Source: Robiginitalea aestuariiviva
GTDB lineage: Bacteria > Bacteroidota > Bacteroidia > Flavobacteriales > Flavobacteriaceae
DNA: 64,000 nt
Direction: 5' to 3'
Assembly (NCBI RefSeq): GCF_029537735.1
Contig: NZ_JARPUQ010000001.1
Span: forward strand, 556,965 to 620,964
Shown here: positions 9,408 to 16,641 of the stretch, piece after piece
Numbering within the stretch: position 1 is the first letter of the stretch
Layout: every line of letters starts with the position of its first letter
The notes under the pieces: generated by a model
What the model saw: only the letters and a program-made list of their open reading frames with translations
Databases searched by the model: none
What the model was told of the DNA's origin: nothing
Made by a program: the position numbers and the translations under genes

Positions 9408-9607
9408 GGGATTATTTTCCCGGGGCAGGCCCCGCGATCAACAATAAATAGGGACATACGGAAAAACCTCCGCATGGCTTTTTCAATTTCGGAAAATTGC
9501 TCCCAAACCGGCCAAAAACCGGGCATTTTTACGAGGGAGGAAGGGTAGGCTTCCCCTTTTTGACAAACCCGTAATTTTAGGGGCACAAAATTCAGAGGAT
9601 GCAAAAG

Positions 9608-12600
9608 CTACCGGGCGGCCTGGTCCCGGCCCAGACGCAACCGCTGGCTGGTCTTCATGTCCGAATATCGGGGGTCCGGGACCAGGTCCTGTTTTTCCAT
9701 CCGCGCCACTTCGATACTGAGAAACCCAAACTCGCTTACCACCTTCCCATAAGAACGATAGATGCCCCGCCCCCGGAAGCGATACCTGGCGGCCACGGGC
9801 GGAAACAGCACCGTGTCGAAAACCGCCCCGTCCTGGTCGATAAAGGTGGCAAAATACATGCGGTCCCCGCGGTGGGTACGGGTATTCTTAACGGTCACCA
9901 GATAACCGTAAATGTCGATGTTGCGCCCCAGATAGTCCGGCAGGTGCCGGCTCCCGTTCCCGTTAGCCGGGGGCTGGGCCAGCAGCTCAAAAGGGCTACA
10001 CAGGCAAAACCCCAGCAATTCCAGCTGGGTGAAGGCCGTTTCCAGGGCCGTGCCCTCCAGCCGGGGAATTTGGAAGTGCCTGTGCTGGGGCGGGAACAGG
10101 CGGGGGTGTTCCTTCTTCGGACTCCCGGACAACAGCAGGTGGGCCTTCCATAACAGCCGGTGCTTCTCCTTTCCGGTACTGCGGAAGGCATCCACCCGGA
10201 CCAGGATGCTCAACTGCTCCACGGCAATGGGTACCCGATCCAGGAAATCCTCCAGGCTGCGGAAAGGGCCGCCCTGTTCGCGTTGGCGCACAATGCGCTC
10301 CATCACGCGCTGCTCCAGCTCCCGCAGGTACATAAACCCCAGGTAAATATCCTTTCCGTATATGCAATTGGCTATTGCGGACCGGTTGATGCAGGGGGGG
10401 TGAATGCGCGCACCCAGCATACGGGCCTCGTGTACGTAGTGTTCCGGCCGGTAGAAGCCCCCGCCGTTGTTCAGGACGGCCACCAGGTATTCCAGCGGGA
10501 AATACGCCCGCAAAAAGAGGCTTTGGTAGCTTTCCACCGCATAGGAGGCCGAGTGGCCCTTGGCAAAGGCATAGCCCGCAAAACTGGCCACCTGGTTCCA
10601 GATCTCGGAGACCAGGGATTCCGGGTACCCCTTCTGCCGGCAATTGCGGATAAAGACGGAACGGATACGTTCAAATTCGCTCCGGGACCGGAATTTCCCA
10701 CTCATCCCCCGGCGCAGCACATCCGCCTCGCCCAAACTGAGCCCTGCAAAATAATGGGCTACTTTGATCACATCCTCCTGGTAGACCATCACCCCGTAGG
10801 TATCCGGCATAATGTCCAGCAAAACCGGATGGGCCTGCTTTACCCGTTCCGGGTCCCGGTGGCGCAGGATGTATTCGCGCATCATCCCGCTCTTGGATAC
10901 CCCGGGCCGGATAATGGAGCTGGCCGCCACCAGGCCCAGGTAATTATCTACCTCCAGCTTTCTGAGCAGCATCCGCATGGCGGGGGACTCCACGTAAAAA
11001 CACCCCATACACTGGGCGGTCCGGATCATCTGGTTTACCCGGGTATCGGCTTTGATGCGGCCTATGTTGTGGATGTCTACCTCCCCGGCATCCCCGGGGT
11101 GGTTGCAGCGGATAATCTGGAGGGCTTCCTTGATCTTGGCCAGCCCCCGCTGCCCCAGGATGTCGAACTTGTACAGGCCCACATCCTCGGCAATGACCAT
11201 GTCGAACTGCGTGGTGGGAAACCCCTTGGGCGGCAGGTGGGTGGCTGCAAACCACTGCAGCGGCTTGTCTGCAATGAGGATACCCCCGGAGTGCACGCTC
11301 AGGTAGTTGGGCATCCCCTTGATCAATTGGCCGTAACGCACCACCAGGCGGGCTACCCCGTCCAGGCGGGAAGGCTCGTACTGCCCCTCGCATAGAGCAT
11401 CCACCTCTGCCTTGGGCAGGCCAAAAACCTTACCGAGTTCCCTCAGGATACCCCGCTCCCGGAACGTCACATAGGTGCCCAGCAGGGCTACGTGCTCAAA
11501 ACGCTCAAAGATGTAGCGGGTAATGGCATCCCGGTCCCGCCAGGAAAAATCGATGTCGAAGTCCGGGGGGTTGGCCCGGAATAAGTTGATGAAACGCTCA
11601 AAGTACAAATCCAGTTCTATGGGGTCCACATCGGTGATCCGCAGCAGGTAGGCCACAATACTGTTGGCCCCGCTGCCCCGGCCCACATAGAAAAACCCCC
11701 GGCGACGGGCCTCGCTTATAATATCCCAGTTGATCAGGAAGTAGGACACAAACTCCTTCTGCCGGATCAGGCCTAGTTCCTTCTCCAGCCGGGCCCGGAT
11801 TTCCGGGCCGGGATTGGGGTAGCGGTAGGGCATGCCCTCCTGGCATAGCCGCTCCAGCAGGGCCTCGTCTTCTTCCCGGCTGCCGGTGTAGGTCTGCAGG
11901 TTCTGCGGGCGGCGGGCCTCGGAAAAATCGAAATGGATGCTGCAGGATTCCATAAGGACCCGGGTATTCTCCAGAATAAACCGATGCTCTGAGAAAGCCG
12001 CTGCCAGGTTGGGCAGGGGATACATACCATCTTCCGGGTGGGCTTGCTGTTCCTCCGGCAACTTACTAAGCAGCACGTTGTTGTCTATGGCACGCAGCAG
12101 GCGGTGCGCATTAAAATCCCGTTTGTTGCGAAAGGTAACCGGCTGCAGGACCACCAGGCGGTCCCGGTATTCCACCAGGCGGGAAAAAGGCAGCCGCCTC
12201 AGGTCCCGCACCGATACCCCGATGAATTCCCCGGGGCCAAAATCCTGCATTTCGGCCAGCAAAACCTTCTCGAAAGGGTAAATCACAAAGGCGTCCGAAA
12301 ATTCAGGGGCGCGCTCGGGCAGGGGCTTTCCCTGGTGCAGGTGGGAAGACAGGAAGCGGTTCAGCTCCATATAACCCGCATTGTTTCGGGCCAGCCCTAC
12401 AAAACAGGGATCTATCCCATTGCGGAAATCGATGCCCAGCAGGGGGCGCAGGTCAAACTCCGGGGCCCTGCGCACAAAATTCAGGCCGGCGGAGGTGTTG
12501 TTGATGTCGGTAAGGGCCAGGCAGCGCACCCCCTGTTCCCGGGCCAACTCCAGCAGCTCCACCTCGGAAAACGTCCCGTACCTGAGGCTGTAATATGTAT

Positions 12601-12625
12601 GGCAGTTCAAATACACGCGTAACAT
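9608..12625 (-). CDS. dnaE: DNA polymerase III alpha-type (C-family) polymerase, shorter DnaE2/ImuC-like form
   Basis: About 1005 residues from the ATG at 12625, where MLRVYLNCHTYYSLRYGT opens the PHP domain; further upstream ATG codons would add a low-complexity, non-conserved extension. The PHP motif reads LTDINN in place of TDHG, so PHP phosphoesterase activity is unlikely. The polymerase site PDFDIDF is at residues ~354-360 and GRGSGANS at ~315. The finger and helix-hairpin-helix regions and a C-terminal OB fold (DIYGYLVTVKNTRTH) follow. The length is shorter than replicative DnaE (~1160), and the gene lies directly behind a Y-family polymerase gene, so it is probably an accessory translesion-type enzyme rather than the replicase. 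Confidence 0.9.
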   Translation of the reverse strand: MLRVYLNCHTYYSLRYGTFSEVELLELAREQGVRCLALTDINNTSAGLNFVRRAPEFDLRPLLGIDFRNGIDPCFVGLARNNAGYMELNRFLSSHLHQGKPLPERAPEFSDAFVIYPFEKVLLAEMQDFGPGEFIGVSVRDLRRLPFSRLVEYRDRLVVLQPVTFRNKRDFNAHRLLRAIDNNVLLSKLPEEQQAHPEDGMYPLPNLAAAFSEHRFILENTRVLMESCSIHFDFSEARRPQNLQTYTGSREEDEALLERLCQEGMPYRYPNPGPEIRARLEKELGLIRQKEFVSYFLINWDIISEARRRGFFYVGRGSGANSIVAYLLRITDVDPIELDLYFERFINLFRANPPDFDIDFSWRDRDAITRYIFERFEHVALLGTYVTFRERGILRELGKVFGLPKAEVDALCEGQYEPSRLDGVARLVVRYGQLIKGMPNYLSVHSGGILIADKPLQWFAATHLPPKGFPTTQFDMVIAEDVGLYKFDILGQRGLAKIKEALQIIRCNHPGDAGEVDIHNIGRIKADTRVNQMIRTAQCMGCFYVESPAMRMLLRKLEVDNYLGLVAASSIIRPGVSKSGMMREYILRHRDPERVKQAHPVLLDIMPDTYGVMVYQEDVIKVAHYFAGLSLGEADVLRRGMSGKFRSRSEFERIRSVFIRNCRQKGYPESLVSEIWNQVASFAGYAFAKGHSASYAVESYQSLFLRAYFPLEYLVAVLNNGGGFYRPEHYVHEARMLGARIHPPCINRSAIANCIYGKDIYLGFMYLRELEQRVMERIVRQREQGGPFRSLEDFLDRVPIAVEQLSILVRVDAFRSTGKEKHRLLWKAHLLLSGSPKKEHPRLFPPQHRHFQIPRLEGTALETAFTQLELLGFCLCSPFELLAQPPANGNGSRHLPDYLGRNIDIYGYLVTVKNTRTHRGDRMYFATFIDQDGAVFDTVLFPPVAARYRFRGRGIYRSYGKVVSEFGFLSIEVARMEKQDLVPDPRYSDMKTSQRLRLGRDQAAR

Positions 12626-12784
12626 TTCATCGGCCCCTGCAAGGCAATGGCAGGGTACCCCTTTATCTTGATTCCCGGGGGGGAGGGTGCCCCCCAAAAT
12701 ACCCCCCTTAAACCGGCGCCTTCCGCACTTCGGCGCTTAACCCCATCGAATAGGCCCATCCGCCCCTCCCGGCCTTCCATACCC

Positions 12785-13999
12785 CTATTGTTTTCGGTGG
12801 GCCAGCACCACTGGCGGGCGGCCGTCAAAGGGGTTATGCATGCGGCCAATGGTGCGGGCCCCCATCCCTGCGGCCCGGATTACACTCTTATCCCCAAAGC
12901 GTTCCCGGATCCGGTCCATGGCAGCATAGAGGCGTAGGGCTTCCTGCGTATCCTCAAACAGGTTAATCTGGTAATTCCCCGGTACCAGGTGGCTGAAGCG
13001 CACCCCGATAAGCCGCACCAGCAACCGCTTGTCATACAGCTTTTCAAACAGGTCCAGCACCTGGGGGATCAGTTTATGGTCTGCAGAGGTGTACGGGATA
13101 CGCAACTGGCGGGAATAGGTGTTAAAATCCGAATAGCGGAGCTTTACCGCGATACAGGCGGTAAGCTTCCCGCCCCGGCGCAGCTGGAAGGCCAGGTTTT
13201 CCGTCATGGCGATCAGGATGCCCCGCAACCGGTGAACGTCTATGGTATCCCGCTCGAAGGTGCGCTCGGTAGAAATGGATTTGCGTTCGCAAAAGGGGAT
13301 CACCGGGGTGTTGTCAATGCCGTTGGCACGCCTCCAGATCACCCCCCCGTTGGCCCCCAGTACCTGCTGCATCACTTCCAGGGGCATTTCCTGTACTGTG
13401 CGAATCTGCCGGAGCCCCAGGTTCCGGAGCGTCTGGTAGGTCTTATCCCCCACCATCGGAATCTTTTTGATAGACAAGGGGGCCAGAAAGGGCTTCTCGT
13501 AGCCGAAGTCGATCTTCAGCTGGTTGTTGGGCTTGGCCTCTCCCGTAGCCATTTTCGAAACGACCTTGTTCACCGACAGGCCAAAAGATATCGGCAGGCC
13601 GGTTTCGCGGATAATGCGCTGGCGGAGTTCGGTGGCATAGCGGTAGCTCCCGAAAAACCGATCCATCCCGGACAGGTCCGCATAAAACTCATCTATACTG
13701 GACTTTTCAAAGACGGGTACCTGCTCCCGGATGATGTCCGTAACCTCGTCCGAATGCCGGCTGTAAGTGCCCGCATTCCCGCGGATCACCACCGCCTCCG
13801 GGCAGAGTTCCCGGGCCATCCGCATGGGCATGCCCGAATGTACCCCGTACCCCCGCGTTTCGTAACTGCAGGCCGCCACTACCCCGCGGTCGCTGAGCCC
13901 GCCTACCAGGATGGGCCTCCCCTTGAGGCGGCTGTCCAGCTTGCGTTCCACCGACACGAAAAAGGTATCCAGATCCAGATGAAGAATGGTTTTTTGCAT
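12785..13999 (-). CDS. dinB: DNA polymerase IV (Y-family, DinB/ImuB-like)
   Basis: A 404-residue Y-family polymerase: HLDLDTFFVSVE opens the palm with metal ligand Asp9, SSIDEFYADL contains the catalytic Asp103-Glu104 pair, a helix-hairpin-helix lies near MVGDKTYQTLRNLG, and a little-finger domain follows. It performs error-prone or translesion synthesis. It lies 159 bases upstream of the DnaE-type gene on the same strand, a typical mutagenesis-type pairing; no ImuA or LexA gene is seen nearby. A palindrome at 14038-14053 sits 39 bases before its start and may be an operator. Confidence 0.95.
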   Translation of the reverse strand: MQKTILHLDLDTFFVSVERKLDSRLKGRPILVGGLSDRGVVAACSYETRGYGVHSGMPMRMARELCPEAVVIRGNAGTYSRHSDEVTDIIREQVPVFEKSSIDEFYADLSGMDRFFGSYRYATELRQRIIRETGLPISFGLSVNKVVSKMATGEAKPNNQLKIDFGYEKPFLAPLSIKKIPMVGDKTYQTLRNLGLRQIRTVQEMPLEVMQQVLGANGGVIWRRANGIDNTPVIPFCERKSISTERTFERDTIDVHRLRGILIAMTENLAFQLRRGGKLTACIAVKLRYSDFNTYSRQLRIPYTSADHKLIPQVLDLFEKLYDKRLLVRLIGVRFSHLVPGNYQINLFEDTQEALRLYAAMDRIRERFGDKSVIRAAGMGARTIGRMHNPFDGRPPVVLAHRKQ

Positions 14000-14037
14000 G
14001 CCTTTTTAAAAAAGAGGGATGCTAAGTTATGGATTAT

Positions 14038-14053
14038 TTCCATTTTTATGGAA
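14038..14053. promoter_or_regulatory. Palindrome upstream of dinB, possible damage-response operator
   Basis: TTCCATTTTTATGGAA has 6-base arms (TTCCAT/ATGGAA) around TTTT. The half-site recurs as ATGGA at 14029-14033 and TTCCAT at 14057-14062, so three to four alternating half-sites lie in about 34 bases. The position just upstream of dinB suggests a repressor-binding region. No regulator is known from the window; the assignment is inference. Confidence 0.35.
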
Positions 14054-14145
14054 TTTTTCCATTAAACCTGATGTTAAAATTTTCAACCCGCCACAGGGTG
14101 GGCTGCAAGGGGAAACCCGGACAGTAAAACGGATAAAAAGGGAGG

Positions 14146-14262
14146 CTAGAAATAAAGGAAATACAGGGTGGCCATCCCCACAATGTATGCGGTTATGGCA
14201 ACAATCACGATAATCCCCAGGCGCCGTTGGTGCTTCTCCATAAACCTGGACATCTTCCGCAT
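14146..14262 (-). CDS. Single-TM microprotein (38 residues)
   Basis: From the ATG at 14262 the product is 38 residues, with a basic N-terminus (MRKMSRFMEKHQRRLG) followed by one hydrophobic helix (IIVIVAITAYIVGMATLYF). The positive-inside pattern is that of a small inner-membrane protein with the N-terminus in the cytoplasm. The frame extends upstream to another ATG at 14352, but that part looks random. No function is recognised. It lies between dinB and a stand-alone receiver gene. Confidence 0.45.
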   Translation of the reverse strand: MRKMSRFMEKHQRRLGIIVIVAITAYIVGMATLYFLYF

Positions 14263-14648
14263 ATCAGAAATATTAAAAATGGAATTAAAATACATATAAG
14301 TGTGGTGTGCACACCAAAATATGTGCGGGCAAAAATAATACAGAAAATACATTCGGCTTTTCGTATTCGATCAGTAACCTGCAGAAACCGACCAAGAGCG
14401 AAACACCAACATTTTATCCTGATATTCAGTTCGTTCACGGACTTTGCTCCCCAGGCAGTCTCCGCTCTCCCGGCCTGTTTGTGGCAGTGGGTAGCGCAGC
14501 TCAGGAAACCTCCGGATAACCCGTATCAAAAACCCGCCCTTCGGAAACCTGGAGGCCGGATACCGAGTAATTGGACCCCAGATCGAGAATGCAACCGATT
14601 TCCCGTATTGCAGGGTAATTTTACACCCTAATTCCCCCAACCGAGCCC
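14263..14648. other. Gene-poor interval with a perfect 14-base palindrome
   Basis: No coding region is supported here; open frames lack family-like features. The notable element is TGGTGTGCACACCA at 14303-14316, a perfect palindrome suited to a dimeric regulator, lying upstream of the microprotein start on the minus strand. Nearer the receiver gene, an imperfect GGGT...ACACCC inverted repeat and TAATTTTA (one mismatch to the -7 consensus) at about 14619-14634 could form its promoter. Confidence 0.4.
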
Positions 14649-15107
14649 ATGAAACCCATGCTCCAGACCATCCTTGTGGATGACTCCAAAACCCAGTTGG
14701 CTGCCCTGGCCAAACTGGTTTCCAAGTGCCCTGGCATCCAGCTTGCCGGCACTTTTACAGACCCCTGGGATGCCTTGCATTACCTGAAAAACCAAAAGGT
14801 GGACCTGCTCATATCCGATGTGGAACTGGGCGGTATTTGCGGGTTTGAATTCATCAGCCTGATCCCGACAGAAACCGAGGTGATCGTAACCTCGTCCAAG
14901 GGAAAATACGCCCTCTTCGCCTTCGATTTTGGCTGTACCGACTTCCTCCTTAAAAACGTACGCCTGGACCGGCTTAAAAAGGCCATTGCAAAAGTGGTCG
15001 AAAACCGGGCCCGGGCTGGCTTATCGAAACCCGCTTCCCAAAGCGCCCCGGCCCCGGAGCGCGTCTTCCGAATCTCCCCTTCACTGAACACGGACCTTAA
15101 ATTCTAA
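14649..15107 (+). CDS. Stand-alone response-regulator receiver protein
   Basis: A 152-residue CheY-like receiver domain: acidic pair Asp11-Asp12, phospho-acceptor Asp57 (LLISDVELG), Thr81/Ser82 (VIVTSS) and Lys102 (LLKN). The sequence style is that of LytTR-type regulators, but the chain ends about 30 residues after the receiver, with no DNA-binding LytTR domain. It may therefore act by protein contact, or the output domain was lost. There is no histidine kinase next to it. It is followed 5 bases later by a 41-residue membrane peptide, probably in the same transcript. Confidence 0.88.
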   Translation: MKPMLQTILVDDSKTQLAALAKLVSKCPGIQLAGTFTDPWDALHYLKNQKVDLLISDVELGGICGFEFISLIPTETEVIVTSSKGKYALFAFDFGCTDFLLKNVRLDRLKKAIAKVVENRARAGLSKPASQSAPAPERVFRISPSLNTDLKF

Positions 15108-15112
15108 CCCCC

Positions 15113-15238
15113 ATGGACCGCTCACATACCCAAACCGACGAACTGGAGCCTGCCAAAATAAACCAGCGAAACCTGTTCCGGTATTTCCTGGTAATCCTGG
15201 CCGTCTATCTGGCCAGCCTGCTGATCTTCCTGCTATGA
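15113..15238 (+). CDS. Single-TM microprotein (41 residues)
   Basis: ATG at 15113 to TGA at 15236-15238. The product has a polar N-terminal half (MDRSHTQTDELEPAKINQRN) and a hydrophobic C-terminal helix (YFLVILAVYLASLLIFLL), so it is probably a tail-anchored inner-membrane peptide. It starts 5 bases after the receiver gene, which supports translation from the same message. Function is unknown; it could anchor or modulate the receiver. Confidence 0.55.
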   Translation: MDRSHTQTDELEPAKINQRNLFRYFLVILAVYLASLLIFLL

Positions 15239-15331
15239 TCTAAGGGTTTTCTCCCATCCCTGCCATGGGAAATGCCGATGCGCTTTTGAAAGATCTCGGA
15301 CGCCGGCCGGCCCTGCTGTATCCGGATGTGC

Positions 15332-15339
15332 TAACTTTG
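15332..15339 (+). promoter_or_regulatory. -7 promoter element of the nitroreductase gene
   Basis: TAACTTTG matches TAnnTTTG exactly and would start transcription near 15343, 44 bases before the ATG. No convincing -33 element is seen. Confidence 0.35.
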
Positions 15340-15386
15340 CCTGAGAACGTTGCATTTCGCACTGCATATACCAGAAAGCCATCAGC

Positions 15387-16112
15387 ATGGAAAAGACCGT
15401 AACCGAAGCCATCCATTACAGGCGTTCCGTTAGAATTTACCAGGAGGAACCCATCGATTCCGAAAAGGTGAAAGCCTCTATTGAGAATGCCGTTTTGGCG
15501 CCAACCAGCTCCAATCTGCAGTTGTGGGAATTCTATCAGGTAACCGACCCGGATATAAAGGCCAGGATTGTTCATGCCTGTATGGACCAACCTGCTGCCC
15601 GGACCGCCCGGCAACTGGTAGTAGTTGTAGCCCGCAAGGACAAGTGGCGCGATCGCGTCAGGGCCAACCTGGGCTTTCTGGAAAAGAGCTTCGGAAAGAA
15701 GCCGAAAAGCGACTATACCCAACGCGAAAAATTCGTCTTTTCCTACTACAGGAAGATCATGCCCTCCCTGTATACGGATTTCCTGGGCATTTTGGGCTGT
15801 CTGAAATATATCGCCTTTAGCATTATGGGGGCATTCCGCCCCATGTACCGGCAGGTGCGCGCATCGGACATGCGTATTGTGGCCCATAAAAGCGCTGCCC
15901 TGGCCGCAGAGAATTTTATGCTCTCCATGGCTGCCATTGGATATGACACCTGCCCCATGGAGGGGCACGACAGCCTTCGGATCAAAAAAGCACTGGGGTT
16001 GCCCTCCGGTGCCGAAATCAATATGGTGATCGGGTGCGGAATCCGCAAGCCCGAAGGCGTATACGGCCCCAGGTTCCGGGTGCCTTTTGAGGAGGTGTAC
16101 AGGCGGGTGTAG
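15387..16112 (+). CDS. Nitroreductase-family flavoprotein
   Basis: A 241-residue protein. HYRRSVRIYQ near the N-terminus is the FMN phosphate-binding motif of nitroreductases, followed by APTSSNLQLWEF, the second cofactor segment. A middle insertion (residues ~95-155) is rich in aromatic and hydrophobic residues. A C-terminal domain around AAENFMLSMAAIGYDTCPMEG completes the fold. It probably reduces nitro- or quinone-type compounds with NAD(P)H; the substrate cannot be deduced. It is monocistronic and lies before a repeat-rich interval and a convergent tRNA gene. Confidence 0.88.
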   Translation: MEKTVTEAIHYRRSVRIYQEEPIDSEKVKASIENAVLAPTSSNLQLWEFYQVTDPDIKARIVHACMDQPAARTARQLVVVVARKDKWRDRVRANLGFLEKSFGKKPKSDYTQREKFVFSYYRKIMPSLYTDFLGILGCLKYIAFSIMGAFRPMYRQVRASDMRIVAHKSAALAAENFMLSMAAIGYDTCPMEGHDSLRIKKALGLPSGAEINMVIGCGIRKPEGVYGPRFRVPFEEVYRRV

Positions 16113-16119
16113 TAGGAGA

Positions 16120-16261
16120 AAGGCAAGCTTCCCTTCGAGCTCGCTTTGAAAGCCGAAAAAAGAAGCACGGCGCTACAATAAGCAGGAATGGAGAAGCAAA
16201 CCTCGCCCTCGGGTGGGATTGCTTGCCTGAAGGCAAGCTTCCCTTCGAGCTCGCTTTGAAA
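16120..16261. repeat. Pair of ~32-base direct repeats
   Basis: A 32-base unit containing AAGGCAAGCTTCCC and CGAGCTCGCTTTGAAA occurs at 16120-16151 and again, identical, at 16230-16261, a 110-base period. Each contains the palindrome CGAGCTCG. They lie just downstream of the nitroreductase gene. No open frame or transposase is associated; they look like dispersed intergenic repeats. Confidence 0.8.
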
Positions 16262-16290
16262 ACCACAAAAGGAAGCACTTCGCGGCTTCA

Positions 16291-16326
16291 AAAAAAAGAA
16301 GCGAGCTTCATTTTTTGAAGCTCGCT
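16291..16326 (-). terminator. Intrinsic terminator of the tRNA-Leu transcript
   Basis: An 11-base perfect stem, AGCGAGCTTCA at 16300-16310 with TGAAGCTCGCT at 16316-16326, and a T5 loop. On the minus strand the stem is followed by a T-rich run (the complement of AAAAAAA at 16291-16297), as expected for a terminator 30 bases after the tRNA 3' end. In the plus direction there is no T tract, so it mainly serves the minus strand. Confidence 0.75.
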
Positions 16327-16355
16327 CGTACTTCCACTCTTTTGTGGTTTATTCG

Positions 16356-16439
16356 TACCTCGGGTGGGAATCGAACCCACACGATATTGCTATCACTGGA
16401 TTTTGAATCCAGCGCGTCTACCAATTCCGCCACCGAGGC
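16356..16439 (-). tRNA. tRNA-Leu (CAA)
   Basis: Read on the minus strand, the 84-nt gene starts GCCTCGGTGGCGGAATTGG and ends CCCGAGGTA. The acceptor stem GCCTCGG pairs with CCGAGGT (a G-U at the first pair). The anticodon stem CTGGA/TCCAG encloses the loop TTCAAAA, giving anticodon CAA. A class II variable arm lies between it and the T arm (GTGGGTTCGATTCCCAC). No CCA is encoded. It decodes UUG. Confidence 0.95.
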
Positions 16440-16458
16440 ATAAAATCCCGAAGCACTA

Positions 16459-16503
16459 CAGCGCGTCTACCTCCCGATAACTATCGGGACCGCCACCGAG
16501 GCA
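16459..16503 (-). pseudogene. Broken 5' fragment of tRNA-Leu interrupted by a hairpin
   Basis: On the minus strand, TGCCTCGGTGGCGG (16490-16503) and GTAGACGCGCTG (16459-16470) reproduce the 5' acceptor and D-arm of the adjacent tRNA-Leu. The five bases AATTG between them in the intact gene are replaced here by the near-palindrome TCCCGATAGTTATCGGGA (16472-16489) plus one base. The anticodon arm, T arm and 3' acceptor strand are absent, so it cannot be a functional tRNA. The copy lies 20 bases upstream of the intact gene. Confidence 0.8.
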
Positions 16504-16589
16504 ATAATGGGGAGGCAAAGCTATAAAATATTTTCCATGGCCGCATCCAAAAATGCCCGTTTTTGGCTTTAGCAACTGAAATAATTGTG

Positions 16590-16597
16590 TAAATTTG
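16590..16597 (+). promoter_or_regulatory. -7 promoter element of prs
   Basis: TAAATTTG matches TAnnTTTG, predicting a start near 16601 and a leader of about 41 nt. The nearest TTTG (16562-16565) is 24 bases upstream, slightly far. Confidence 0.4.
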
Positions 16598-16641
16598 CAC
16601 CTCCTTTCGGGCCAGGGAGTTAGGCCCGCAAAACAGCACTG

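Noticed and set aside
14227-14631. A 134-codon plus-strand frame before the receiver gene
   Set aside because: Its composition is irregular, there is no family resemblance, and it overlaps likely regulatory DNA and a more plausible microprotein on the other strand.
16459-16503. A second functional tRNA-Leu
   Set aside because: Only the 5' acceptor and D-arm bases are present and they are split by a hairpin; there is no anticodon or 3' half.
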